Of a stretch of DNA of 38,160 nt, positions 22,746 through 31,537 are shown piece after piece. The notes under the pieces are model-generated. The model was not told the origin of the DNA and ran no database searches. It was given only the letters and a program-made list of their open reading frames with translations. Source of the stretch: an uncultured Lachnospiraceae bacterium (GTDB taxonomy: Bacteria > Bacillota > Clostridia > Lachnospirales > Lachnospiraceae); NCBI GenBank assembly GCA_910584845.1, contig CAJUDH010000025.1:1-38160 (forward strand). The letters are read 5' to 3'. The position numbers and the translations under genes were made by a program. Position 1 is the stretch's first letter, and each line of letters opens with the position of its first letter.

Positions 22746-24617
22746 ATGGATAGGTTGCAAAAATCACAAAAGAAAAAACGGCGTCTTGGCCTAGTAAGCC
22801 TTTCACTGGCTATCTCGCTTTTTAGCGTACCCTTGTTAGGGGGATGTTCACCTAAAACCGAAGATCCCCAACTTACAACCGCTGCCCCTTTCCAAGAAGA
22901 AACCGGACATACTTACGAGCAATTTGAAGAAAAACAACTGGAAGCCCAAAAAGAATTTGACCTGAAAATGGAAGAAATTTTCCGAAACGAAGTCAGCGGC
23001 AGCCAAATCGACCTGCATTTTATGCTGAAAGACCCGTCTGCCTTTGGTATTTCCCAGTGCCAAAACTTGTATAGCCCCATCAGTATAGAAGCTATGGAAG
23101 AATCCCGCAAAGACCAGCAGGAGTTGAGGGAATTGTTAGACTCTTTTGACCCGGCGTTGCTCACGGAAGATCAAAAGCTTACTCAAAGGATCTTGCAAAG
23201 CCTCCTTCGGACAGAAAAGATGGGGGAAGGCCTGGAATTATATAATCAGCCTTTAGCCGTTACTATAGGTATTCAGGCCCAGCTCCCGATTTTGTTGTCC
23301 GAATACATATTTTATCAAAAACAAGATGTGGAAGACTATTTGAAGCTTTTAGCCGGCATTGATGAATATTATAGCCAAATCATGGATTTTCAACGTAAAA
23401 AAGCAGAGGCGGGCCTAATGATGAGCGACTCTGTCTTGGATCATGTTATTGAGTCCTGCGAAGGATATTTATTGGTACCCGGCGATAATTTTATGGTTGA
23501 GACCTTTAACACCCGGTTGGATAACTTGCCGGAATTGACAGAAGAAGAAAAAACAGCCTACCGCCAAAAAAACGAAGCGTTGCTAGAAAGTGATTTTGTC
23601 CCTGCCTATCAGCTGTTAATTGACGGATTAAATGAATTGAGGGGAACCGGAACCAACGAAAAAGGGCTATCCCAATTCCCCAATGGAAAAGAATATTATG
23701 AATATTTGGCTTATTCTGCCACCGGCACTTCCTATTCTTCCATTGACGATATGCTAAAAGCTATGGAAAAGACTATGGTCGACCAGTTAACGGCTACTTC
23801 CAACCTGTTACGTTCCCATCCGGAACTAATAGAGGAAATTGACACTTACAGCTACCGGCAGACAGAACCGGAAGGTATTATGGAAGAATTAAAAGCCCTG
23901 GCCCCTAACGAATTTCCACCTTTGGCCCAGTGTAATTATACCCTTAAATCTGTACCGAAATCCTTGGAGCTTTCTCTAAGCCCCGCTTTTTATCTGGTAT
24001 CGCCTTTGGATGATTACCAGGAAAATGTGATTTTTATTAATGAAAACCCACGGTATGCCTCGAATCAACTTTACAATACCCTCGCCCATGAAGGTTATCC
24101 TGGCCATTTATATCAAAATGTATATTTCCATACCCATTGTGATTCTAACCTCCGCAAATTGTTATCTTTCAAAGGCTATAGCGAAGGATGGGCATCCTAT
24201 GTGGAGCATTTGTCTTATACCATGGACAATGGCCTAAAACCGGAAATGGGCCAGTTGCTGGCCGCTAATTCACTGGCAACTTTAGGCATCCATGCATGTC
24301 TGGATGTCTATATCAATTATATGGGCTGGGATAAAGAACAGGTGAGGGAATATCTAAAATACTATTATGAACAGCCAGACGAAGTGGTAGACTCTCTTTA
24401 TTCCGCTATGATCGAAAATCCGGCCAATTATTTATCCTACTATGTAGGATGCATGGAATTTCTAAATATGCGGGAAACGGCGCGACAGGAACTGGGAGAC
24501 GACTTTGACCCCATAGCGTTCCACACCTTCCTGTTAAATTTCGGGGATTCCCCTTTTGACGTTATTCAGGCCTATTTCACTACTTGGTTATCTGAACAAA
24601 AACAACATCTTTCTTAG
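22746..24617 (+). CDS. DUF885 family lipoprotein, putative zinc metallopeptidase
   Basis: 623 residues. A lysine-rich start, a hydrophobic segment and the lipobox LLGGC (Cys34) mark a lipoprotein anchored outside the cell membrane. The DUF885 core has the HEGYPGH motif at about residues 448-454, a variant zinc-binding HExxxGH, followed by GYSEGWASYVEHL with a downstream Glu. Upstream is YEYLAYSATGTSYS. DUF885 proteins are predicted peptidases of gluzincin type; substrates are unknown. GGAGG lies 8 bases before the ATG. A hairpin terminator at 24626-24651 follows. It is transcribed divergently from metG. Confidence 0.88.
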   Translation: MDRLQKSQKKKRRLGLVSLSLAISLFSVPLLGGCSPKTEDPQLTTAAPFQEETGHTYEQFEEKQLEAQKEFDLKMEEIFRNEVSGSQIDLHFMLKDPSAFGISQCQNLYSPISIEAMEESRKDQQELRELLDSFDPALLTEDQKLTQRILQSLLRTEKMGEGLELYNQPLAVTIGIQAQLPILLSEYIFYQKQDVEDYLKLLAGIDEYYSQIMDFQRKKAEAGLMMSDSVLDHVIESCEGYLLVPGDNFMVETFNTRLDNLPELTEEEKTAYRQKNEALLESDFVPAYQLLIDGLNELRGTGTNEKGLSQFPNGKEYYEYLAYSATGTSYSSIDDMLKAMEKTMVDQLTATSNLLRSHPELIEEIDTYSYRQTEPEGIMEELKALAPNEFPPLAQCNYTLKSVPKSLELSLSPAFYLVSPLDDYQENVIFINENPRYASNQLYNTLAHEGYPGHLYQNVYFHTHCDSNLRKLLSFKGYSEGWASYVEHLSYTMDNGLKPEMGQLLAANSLATLGIHACLDVYINYMGWDKEQVREYLKYYYEQPDEVVDSLYSAMIENPANYLSYYVGCMEFLNMRETARQELGDDFDPIAFHTFLLNFGDSPFDVIQAYFTTWLSEQKQHLS

Positions 24618-24625
24618 CCACAGAC

Positions 24626-24651
24626 AAAGGGCCGCTGGTAAGCGGCCCTTT
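24626..24651. terminator. Rho-independent terminator between convergent genes
   Basis: Perfect 11-bp stem AAAGGGCCGCT/AGCGGCCCTTT with a GGTA loop. It lies 8 bases after the DUF885 stop and 17 bases before the stop of the convergent GerMN gene, so it can serve both strands. Confidence 0.8.
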
Positions 24652-24668
24652 AGTTAAATCTATTTTCT

Positions 24669-25223
24669 TTATTTACCGGCATCCACCATGGTTAAATTCT
24701 CTGCCACCACTTCCCCATTTACTTGGATCGTCATATAACTCACCTGCAGATTTTCCAAAAACGTATTGGCTACTGCCTGCAATAGCAGTTTGTTGCTGGT
24801 ATCGGGAAACTGGCTCAAATTCAATGTCCCATATTCTTTTGCCTCCCCTGCATCTCCTTCCACAGCCTTTGCCACTCCCGGGCCGACCTCCTGGCTGGAC
24901 GGCGCCCCTTCCGCTTCATATTGGAGGACTTTTGTGCCTTCCTCTAATACGCCATATTGGATCAGCAAATCTGCCAAAGCCTGAGGCGTCAATTCTTCCA
25001 CGGCATCCATGGTGCCTTCCAATTTGGAGCCGTCTTCGCTGACACTATAAATGGAAACCACATCTAAGATTGGCGCCGTGGGATCCGGATTTTTTTCTGT
25101 ATTCACCCCAGAGCCTTGGGTCTGTTTTACTTCTCCTGTCCTGTTTTTCTCCGGCGTTGGGGTACATGCCACCAGCGATAGTATCAATATAACCCCTAAC
25201 ATGCACATGATTTTCCTCTTCAT
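24669..25223 (-). CDS. GerMN-domain lipoprotein
   Basis: 184 residues. A signal peptide ends in the lipobox SLVAC (Cys20), then comes a Thr/Asn/Pro-rich spacer. The C-terminal part (about 55-175) has LTPQALADLLIQYGVLEEGTKVL, LNLSQFPDTSN and LLLQAVANTFLENLQ, a pattern typical of GerMN domains. These are found in spore germination/sporulation protein GerM and in other envelope lipoproteins. It is outside the cell. It follows the FabT-like gene by 17 bases, so the two are probably co-transcribed. Sporulation role is inference only. Confidence 0.8.
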   Translation of the reverse strand: MKRKIMCMLGVILILSLVACTPTPEKNRTGEVKQTQGSGVNTEKNPDPTAPILDVVSIYSVSEDGSKLEGTMDAVEELTPQALADLLIQYGVLEEGTKVLQYEAEGAPSSQEVGPGVAKAVEGDAGEAKEYGTLNLSQFPDTSNKLLLQAVANTFLENLQVSYMTIQVNGEVVAENLTMVDAGK

Positions 25224-25240
25224 AATGATAAATTCCTCCT

Positions 25241-25684
25241 TTAGCTCTCCTGAAATCTACGAAACCACCGGTCCAGCTTCGCCAGTGATTTCACCAGCGC
25301 TTCCGTCTCTTCTTTCGTCAGGTCTCTCAAGATCTCGTCGATCATATGGCGGTGGAATTCCTCATGGTGCCGATATGCACGTTTTCCTTTCTCTGAAAGA
25401 GAAATATAGACTACCCGTCGGTCTTCTTTTCCTCTCTCCCGATTTACATATCCCTTTTTGACAAGGCTGTTCATGGCAATGGTCAACGTTCCTACTGTTA
25501 CAGAAAGCAATTTTGCGATGGTGGACATATTCCTTGGTTCTTCCAGTCCGACCGCCTCAATTACATGCATGTCATTGTTTGTGATATCACAGTATTCCGA
25601 ATTAATGATGGCTTGTTCTTCTAAATCCATCACATCCCGGAATAGCTTTACCAATGCACTGTTCAGCGTTTCATAAGTATCCAC
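25241..25684 (-). CDS. fabT: FabT-like MarR-family regulator of fatty acid synthesis
   Basis: 147 residues. By memory, it resembles streptococcal FabT along its length: a start with LEEQAI and ITNNDMHVIEAVG, a winged helix STIAKLLSVTVGTLTIAMNSLVKKGYVNRERGKEDRRVVYISLSEKGKRAYRHHEEFHRHMI, and a C-terminal dimer helix. FabT binds acyl-ACP and represses the fab genes. A matching operator lies at 37912-37924, next to the fabH promoter, on the far side of the operon. Here fabT lies after accDA-NMO-spmAB with its own promoter, whereas it is often next to fabH. The target is therefore inferred. Confidence 0.8.
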   Translation of the reverse strand: MDTYETLNSALVKLFRDVMDLEEQAIINSEYCDITNNDMHVIEAVGLEEPRNMSTIAKLLSVTVGTLTIAMNSLVKKGYVNRERGKEDRRVVYISLSEKGKRAYRHHEEFHRHMIDEILRDLTKEETEALVKSLAKLDRWFRRFQES

Positions 25685-25702
25685 TGATTTCCCTCACTTT
25701 TT

Positions 25703-25721
25703 GGGAAGACAAAAGCTTCCC
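25703..25721 (-). other. Small leader hairpin of fabT-like gene
   Basis: GGGAAG and CTTCCC (25703-25708 and 25716-25721), a 6-bp stem with 7-base loop, between the promoter and start codon. It may be a minor mRNA structure. No function is shown by the sequence. Confidence 0.35.
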
Positions 25722-25725
25722 ACTG

Positions 25726-25754
25726 ATTATACATGATTTTCCCCACCCAGGCAA
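25726..25754 (-). promoter_or_regulatory. Promoter of fabT-like and GerMN genes
   Basis: TTGCCT (25749-25754) and TATAAT (25726-25731), 17 bases apart on the minus strand. I see no FabT consensus site here, so simple autoregulation is not supported. Confidence 0.6.
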
Positions 25755-25816
25755 CCTTCTATTCCTTAGAAAATTCTTACAAGGTTGTGTCTATTTTGTG
25801 AAAAAAGAGTTTTTGC

Positions 25817-26329
25817 CTAAGCAGCAAGAAATATGCTTACCCCAATCCCCACAGCCGTGGCCAACAGCGCCCCTGGCAATACATAACGGGTTTTTGTTAT
25901 GCGGACGGAACCAAAATATATGCTAATACAGTAAAACACGGTTTCCGTGGAACTCATAATCACGGAAGCCGCCATTCCTAAAAACGAATCTGGCCCATAA
26001 CGGGAAAAAATGTCCAATGCCAGCCCGGTGGCAGCAGAATTCGAAACCATGCGGATTAAGACTAAAGGGATCAATGGTGCCGGTATACCAATCCAGGATG
26101 CCGGCACTGCCAACCAGCTGCCCAAAGCATCCAGAAAACCGGACGCCCGCAACACCCCCACTGCCGTCATTAAACCGATAAGGGTAGGCAACACATCTGC
26201 CACGGTTTTTATCCCTTCTTTCGCCCCTGCCAAAAAATCCTCAAACACGGGCCTGTTAGATAAAATACCAAAGCCTACCACATAACTGACAATCAACGGT
26301 ATCAACATACGGGACATCCATTGGATCAT
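25817..26329 (-). CDS. spmB: Spore maturation protein B-like membrane protein
   Basis: 170 residues, several membrane segments. GAKEGIKTVADVLPTLIGLMTAVGVLRASG and PLVLIRMVSNSAATGLALDIF and SVIMSSTETVFYCISIYFGSVRITKTRYVLPGALLA are typical of SpmB. In Bacillus SpmA and SpmB are needed for full spore-core dehydration. The start overlaps the spmA stop by 4 bases (coupled translation). Homologues also occur in non-spore-formers as nucleoside-recognition (Gate) domain proteins. Confidence 0.88.
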   Translation of the reverse strand: MIQWMSRMLIPLIVSYVVGFGILSNRPVFEDFLAGAKEGIKTVADVLPTLIGLMTAVGVLRASGFLDALGSWLAVPASWIGIPAPLIPLVLIRMVSNSAATGLALDIFSRYGPDSFLGMAASVIMSSTETVFYCISIYFGSVRITKTRYVLPGALLATAVGIGVSIFLAA

Positions 26330-26934
26330 TCCCCCATCACCTTCCTTCCCCTGTTTTTCCTATCCATGCATTTACAAAATACCACTGCCGTTAAAGTAGA
26401 ACAGGCCGTGGCTGCTAACGCCGGCCCCAGAACCCCTAAAGGGTCCATCGACCCATACTGGTTCCGGTAAGCAATCATATTGATAGGAACTAATTGCAAA
26501 GAAGAAATATTGATGATTAAAAATGTACACATAGGATCCGTGGCTATGTGGCGGTTGGAAGGTTCCTCCCTTCCCTGTTGTAACGCTTTCATAGCCGCAA
26601 GGCCGGCCGGGGTGGCTGCCATACCCAGCCCTAACATATTAGCCACCATATTCACGGCAATCGGCTGCCGGGCCGGATGGCCTTTCTCCAATTTCGGGTA
26701 AAGGAAATCCAGCAATGGCCCCATCTTACCCGCCAGCCAGTCGATCAGCCCTGCCTGGCTCCCCACTTTCAGTATACCACACCAGAAAGACATGATCCCT
26801 AGCATTGTAAGCCCTAATTCCACTGCTTCCCCGGCAGAATCCACCAGTCCCTGGGCCACCACTTCCAATTCACCGTTGGCTGCCCCCCAACACATTCCTG
26901 CCAGAATCATAAACCCCCATAGATAGTTTAGCAT
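26326..26934 (-). CDS. spmA: Spore maturation protein A-like membrane protein
   Basis: 202 residues, polytopic. Recognisable SpmA text: ELGLTMLGIMSFWCGILKVGSQAGLIDWLAGKM, VNMVANMLGLGMAATPAGLAAMKALQ, and DPMCTFLIINISSLQLVPINMIAYRNQYGS. It belongs to the nucleoside recognition/Gate domain family. It is coupled to spmB. It follows the NMO gene by only 30 bases, so it may be read from fab-region transcripts. Confidence 0.88.
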   Translation of the reverse strand: MLNYLWGFMILAGMCWGAANGELEVVAQGLVDSAGEAVELGLTMLGIMSFWCGILKVGSQAGLIDWLAGKMGPLLDFLYPKLEKGHPARQPIAVNMVANMLGLGMAATPAGLAAMKALQQGREEPSNRHIATDPMCTFLIINISSLQLVPINMIAYRNQYGSMDPLGVLGPALAATACSTLTAVVFCKCMDRKNRGRKVMGE

Positions 26935-26964
26935 CTATCCAGCCTTTTTTTCTTTTGTTTCAAT

Positions 26965-28113
26965 CTATGGACAGGATTCTGTGATTATTCCAAATAAATC
27001 TTCGATTACTTGATTTACCGTTTCAATCCGGTTTGCCCGATATGCATTGCTGCCGCAAAACAAAAGCCCATGGTCCAAATCTCCTTCTGCCGCATTGGAT
27101 AAAGCTTTCGTTATACAATACGGGATGTTCTTCGGGTCGCAATGTTCCAGACATTGATAGCAATGGTCAATTTTCGCCTTTTTTCCGGCTGCGTTATCTA
27201 AAAAAACATTGCGGATTGCCCGTCCAGGCATACCAACCGGGCTTTTGGTGATAACAATATCTTCCTGTTTTGCATCAATATATGCCTGTTTATAACACAT
27301 AGGCGCATCACATTCTACCGTAGTCACAAAACGGGTTGCCACTTGTACCCCGTCAGCCCCTAACTCTCCTATGGCATGGTCCACATCATCATGGGTATAG
27401 ATTCCTCCGGCAATTACCACAGGGATCGGACGCCCATACTTTTCTTCAAACTGTTTTGCCACTTTTATAATATCTCGGATTTCTTGATCATAAGCCGCCT
27501 GGTCATAAGTATCTGGCACATTTGGCGTATCGGCGCCATATTGGGCCAGCTGTTCCCGGGAAAACCCTAAATGCCCGCCCGCCAAGGGCCCTTCGATTAC
27601 CAATAGGTCCGGGGCCTGTTTGTATTTTCTGTCCCATAACCGGCAAATAACCATAGCCGATTTCGCAGTAGAAACAATAGGTGCAATTTTTGTGCGTACC
27701 GTTTCGCCGGCTTTCGCAGCTATTTGTTTTGCTTCCTCCAGATAACCCGGCAAATCTACCGGAAGGCCGGCCCCGGAAATTATAATATCGGCTCCTGCCT
27801 TTATGGCCTCTTTTACATATTGGGCATAATTTCTGGTAGCTACCATAATGTTAAACCCGATTATTCCCTTAGGTGCAATGGCCCGGGCTTTTTTTAATTC
27901 TTCCCGAATAGCCCGCATATTAGCCCCCATAGGGTCCTTTAAAAAATTCGGATCCCGAAAACCGATTTGCGCAGTAGAAATAATACCAATCCCGCCAGCC
28001 TTTGCCACAGCCCCAGCCAAAGAAGAAAGGCTGATCCCCACGCCCATTCCACCCTGGATAACTGGATATTTCGCAATCTGGTCCCTAACCGTCAGTGGTT
28101 TTATATTTCCCAT
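26965..28113 (-). CDS. Nitronate monooxygenase/FabK-family FMN oxidoreductase with Cys cluster
   Basis: 382 residues. A flavin TIM barrel starting YPVIQGGMGVGISLSSLAGAVAKAGGIGIIS has the AGGHLGF motif, whose His (181) corresponds to the catalytic one in FabK/NMO. VIAGGIYTHDD and GADGVQVATRFVTTVE follow. Unlike the fabK product in this window, it has a C-terminal extension with Cys318, 321, 325 and 333 (CYQCLEHC...C), plus a late LFCGSNAYR. It may be an enoyl-ACP reductase paralogue, a nitronate monooxygenase, or a reductase with a metal or Fe-S site; I cannot decide. GGGAGG precedes the ATG. Confidence 0.8.
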   Translation of the reverse strand: MGNIKPLTVRDQIAKYPVIQGGMGVGISLSSLAGAVAKAGGIGIISTAQIGFRDPNFLKDPMGANMRAIREELKKARAIAPKGIIGFNIMVATRNYAQYVKEAIKAGADIIISGAGLPVDLPGYLEEAKQIAAKAGETVRTKIAPIVSTAKSAMVICRLWDRKYKQAPDLLVIEGPLAGGHLGFSREQLAQYGADTPNVPDTYDQAAYDQEIRDIIKVAKQFEEKYGRPIPVVIAGGIYTHDDVDHAIGELGADGVQVATRFVTTVECDAPMCYKQAYIDAKQEDIVITKSPVGMPGRAIRNVFLDNAAGKKAKIDHCYQCLEHCDPKNIPYCITKALSNAAEGDLDHGLLFCGSNAYRANRIETVNQVIEDLFGIITESCP

Positions 28114-28200
28114 TTTTGCCTCCCATGATCCATCTTACCGTTTAATCCTATTGTAAAAATCTACATAGCCAACCAGCTAATTAGAAATTCCTTTCTAATT

Positions 28201-30033
28201 TTATATATTTCGGAAACGCCTATACCTTTGCTCGATAATCTCTTCCTCGCCTAACCCTTGATAGCGGGCTAGGAAATCCTGGATTTTCCCTTTTAAATTA
28301 TCTGCTAAAACATTCAGGTTTTTTTCGGAAGCCGGTTCTTTCTCCGGAATAACCTGTTCAATCAATTTACGCCCATAAAGGTCTGCAGCCGTGATTTTCA
28401 TTACCCTTGCTGCATCTGGTGCCTTCTTACTGTCTTTCCACAAAATAGAAGCAAATCCTTCCGGTGATAAAATGGAATAAATAGAATTTTCCAACATCCA
28501 GACTTCATTTGCCACTGCCATAGCCAATGCCCCTCCGCTGCCCCCTTCTCCAATGACGATAGAAAGCACAGGGACACGAAGGGAAGCCATTTCAAACAAA
28601 TTCCGGGCAATTGCTTCGCCCTGTCCACGCTCTTCGGCTTCTAACCCACAAAAGGCCCCTGGCGTATCCACAAAACAGATAACCGGGCGTCCAAAGGTAT
28701 CTGCCTGTTTCATAAGCCGCAATGCCTTGCGGTAACCTTCCGGGGAAGGCATACCAAAATTACATTTAATATTATCTTTGGTATTTTTCCCCTTTTCTTG
28801 GCCAATTACTGTCACCGGGATTCCACGGAATGTGGCGATGCCGCCCACAATAGCCCCATCATCGCCAAAATACCGGTCCCCATGGAATTCCATAAAATCA
28901 TCAAAAATTGTTTCTATATAATCCATAGCAACGGGCCTTCCGGCAGACCGGGAAAGCTGCACCGTATCCCAGGCAGTCTTTTCTTCGGCTGGCACATTTT
29001 TACCACTGTCTCCGTTTTTATGGGAGCTTTCCCCTGATTTGTGGGGCTTTGACATATTGTTTCCGTCAAATCCAAAAGCATTTCCGGAAATTAATGGCTC
29101 TTTGGCCGGAACTGCCTTGTAGTCCGCCGAACGGAAACCATTCGCTTCCTGGTTTGCTTCCATATGCCCTTTTTCTTTTTTATTGTGGATTTTCAGAATT
29201 TGTGCCAGCACTTCTTTTTGCTCGCTGCGTTTCACAATTTTATCCACAAAACCGTGCTCTAATAGAAATTCCGCCCGTTGAAACCCTTCCGGCAATTTCT
29301 GGCGAATCGTCTGCTCAATGACGCGGGGGCCTGCAAATCCAATCAAAGCATTCGGTTCTGCCAAAATAATGTCACCCAACATGGCAAAACTGGCTGTCAC
29401 TCCCCCGGTAGTAGGATCCGTTAAGACACTGATAAATAGTTGCCCTGCCTCATGGTGCCTTTTTAACGCGGCAGATGTTTTGGCCATTTGCATCAGGGAC
29501 ACAATCCCTTCCTGCATCCTGGCGCCTCCGGAACAGGCAAAAATAATAACCGGAAGCTTTTCCTTTGTCGCCCTTTCTACCATTTGGGTGATTTTTTCCC
29601 CTACCACATGGCCCATACTACTCATTAAAAACCGGGCATCACAGACGCCGATAGCCGTATCCTGGCCATAAATCCGCCCTTTTCCGGTAACAATAGCCTC
29701 ATTCAGCTTTGTCTTTTCCTTTGTTGCCTGCACTTTCCGTTCATATCCTGGAAAATTCAGAGGATTGGAAAATTCCATATCTTTATTCCATTCCTCAAAA
29801 GTCCCTGAGTCAATCAACATTTCAATCCGGCGATAGGCATGGACACGGAAATATCCCCCGCACTGGGGACAGACATAAAAGTTGTTATTTACGTCTTCCA
29901 CATAGATGGGGCGGTTACATTTATTGCATTTGCGCCAAAGCCCCTTGGGTATACTAGGCTCATCTTCCTTTTTCTGTGGGTTATATTTGGTATTAATAAC
30001 CGTATATGTCTTTTTAAACATATTTTTCAGCAT
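28201..30033 (-). CDS. accDA: Fused acetyl-CoA carboxylase carboxyltransferase beta-alpha (AccD-AccA)
   Basis: 610 residues in one open frame. AccD part (about 1-285): zinc ligands C36, C39, C55, C58; CSGGARMQEG; LTDPTTGGVTASFA. A 65-residue Gly/Ser/Lys/His-rich linker follows. AccA part (about 352-610): AWDTVQLSRSAGRPVAMDYIETIFDDFMEFHGDRYFGDD, FVDTPGAFCG, GEGGSGGALAMAVANEVWMLENSIYSILSPEG. It transfers CO2 from carboxybiotin-AccB to acetyl-CoA. The usual N-terminal helical stretch of AccA is absent or replaced by the linker. An ATG at 29163 after AAAAAGGGC could be an internal start. It is the tenth gene of the fab operon. Confidence 0.94.
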   Translation of the reverse strand: MLKNMFKKTYTVINTKYNPQKKEDEPSIPKGLWRKCNKCNRPIYVEDVNNNFYVCPQCGGYFRVHAYRRIEMLIDSGTFEEWNKDMEFSNPLNFPGYERKVQATKEKTKLNEAIVTGKGRIYGQDTAIGVCDARFLMSSMGHVVGEKITQMVERATKEKLPVIIFACSGGARMQEGIVSLMQMAKTSAALKRHHEAGQLFISVLTDPTTGGVTASFAMLGDIILAEPNALIGFAGPRVIEQTIRQKLPEGFQRAEFLLEHGFVDKIVKRSEQKEVLAQILKIHNKKEKGHMEANQEANGFRSADYKAVPAKEPLISGNAFGFDGNNMSKPHKSGESSHKNGDSGKNVPAEEKTAWDTVQLSRSAGRPVAMDYIETIFDDFMEFHGDRYFGDDGAIVGGIATFRGIPVTVIGQEKGKNTKDNIKCNFGMPSPEGYRKALRLMKQADTFGRPVICFVDTPGAFCGLEAEERGQGEAIARNLFEMASLRVPVLSIVIGEGGSGGALAMAVANEVWMLENSIYSILSPEGFASILWKDSKKAPDAARVMKITAADLYGRKLIEQVIPEKEPASEKNLNVLADNLKGKIQDFLARYQGLGEEEIIEQRYRRFRNI

Positions 30034-30079
30034 AATAAAAATATTTCCTTTTCTTTGTTATCTTGATTCAGCAACAGAT

Positions 30080-31432
30080 TCACTTACAATACTCGGGAAA
30101 ATAAGTTTGAATAAAATGAGTATCCGTATCACCAGCCTCATAAGCAGAATGGCATAAGATCTCAAACTGAAAATCCAAATTGGTTTCAACCCCTTCGATA
30201 ATCAATTCGCCTAACGCACTACGCATTTTGGCAATAGCCTCTTCCCTATCTTTTCCATGGACAATCAATTTCATCAACATAGAATCATAATTGGCAGGAA
30301 TCCGGTAGTCGTTATAAATATGGGTGTCTACCCGTATTCCGTTACCGCCCGGCGTATGGACATTGGTAATTACGCCAGGGCATGGCATAAAGTTTTTCAC
30401 AGGGTTTTCTGCATTTATGCGGCATTCAATGGCATGGCCTTGCAAATGGATATCTTCTTGGCAAAATCCCAAAGGTTCCCCCGCTGCCACTCGAATTTGT
30501 TCTTTAATCAAATCCAGGCCGCTTACCATTTCCGTCACCGGATGTTCCACTTGAATCCGGGTATTCATTTCCATAAAATAAAAATTTTTGTCCTTATCTA
30601 ACAAAAATTCAATGGTCCCCGCATTTTCGTATCCTACGGCCTTTGCCGCCTTCACTGCAGTCTCCCCCATTTTTTTCCGTAGCTCATGGGAAATCGCCAC
30701 AGACGGCGACTCTTCCACCACTTTCTGATGGCGGCGTTGGATGGAACAATCCCGTTCCCCCAAATGCACTACATTGCCATATTTATCTCCTAAAATCTGA
30801 AACTCAATATGGCGAGGTTTTTCAATATAACGTTCCAAATACATGGTATCATCAGAAAACCCTTTTACAGACTCCATTTGGGCATCCCGGAAATTCATAT
30901 CAAAATCCTCTGGCCCGCGGGAAATCCTCATTCCTTTTCCACCGCCCCCGGAAGATGCCTTTATCATCACCGGAAATCCTATGGATTGTGCCAGCTTCAA
31001 GGCTTCTTCTGCCGAATATACTGGCTCTTTTCCTCCGGGCACAACCGGTACGCCTGCTTCTATCATAGTCTTTCGGGCCTCTGATTTGTTTCCCATGCGG
31101 TTAATAATGGAAGCAGAAGGGCCAATAAAAGTTATATTGCATTTTTCACACAATTCAGCAAATTTAGCGTTTTCTGAAAGAAAACCAAAACCGGGATGGA
31201 TGGCTTCCGCTTTCATTGCGACAGTGGCCGACAATATCTGTTCCATATTCAGATAACTTTTCCCTGACGGCGCCGGGCCAATGCAAATTGCCTCGTCCGC
31301 CAGCAAAGTATGCAGGCTTTCCCTGTCTGCCTCTGAATAGACGGCTACTGTTTTTATCCCCATCTCCCTGCATGCCCGAATAATCCTTACTGCTATTTCG
31401 CCCCGATTGGCGATTAGTATTTTTTCAAACAT
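30080..31432 (-). CDS. accC: Acetyl-CoA carboxylase biotin carboxylase subunit
   Basis: 450 residues, normal for AccC. ATP-grasp fold: FEKILIANRGEIAVRIIRAC, KASSGGGGKGMRI, ERDCSIQRRHQKVVEESPS and MEMNTRIQVEHPVTEMVSG with the active-site residues, ending in the C-terminal domain. It carboxylates biotin on AccB using ATP and bicarbonate. AAGAGG precedes the ATG. It lies 46 bases ahead of accDA. Confidence 0.97.
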   Translation of the reverse strand: MFEKILIANRGEIAVRIIRACREMGIKTVAVYSEADRESLHTLLADEAICIGPAPSGKSYLNMEQILSATVAMKAEAIHPGFGFLSENAKFAELCEKCNITFIGPSASIINRMGNKSEARKTMIEAGVPVVPGGKEPVYSAEEALKLAQSIGFPVMIKASSGGGGKGMRISRGPEDFDMNFRDAQMESVKGFSDDTMYLERYIEKPRHIEFQILGDKYGNVVHLGERDCSIQRRHQKVVEESPSVAISHELRKKMGETAVKAAKAVGYENAGTIEFLLDKDKNFYFMEMNTRIQVEHPVTEMVSGLDLIKEQIRVAAGEPLGFCQEDIHLQGHAIECRINAENPVKNFMPCPGVITNVHTPGGNGIRVDTHIYNDYRIPANYDSMLMKLIVHGKDREEAIAKMRSALGELIIEGVETNLDFQFEILCHSAYEAGDTDTHFIQTYFPEYCK

Positions 31433-31537
31433 AGAAATACCTCTTGGCTAACCTTTTTCTGCATTGTTTATAATCCATATTCAAACCAGGAATCACTGGC
31501 TGTATGCCTCTGGCGCTGTCAACTTTCCTTACATGCT

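Noticed and set aside
28180..28200. ATTAGAAA/TTTCTAAT hairpin after accDA as terminator
   Set aside because: It is AT-rich with only 8 bp and no U-tract on the minus strand. It may let transcription continue into the NMO gene.
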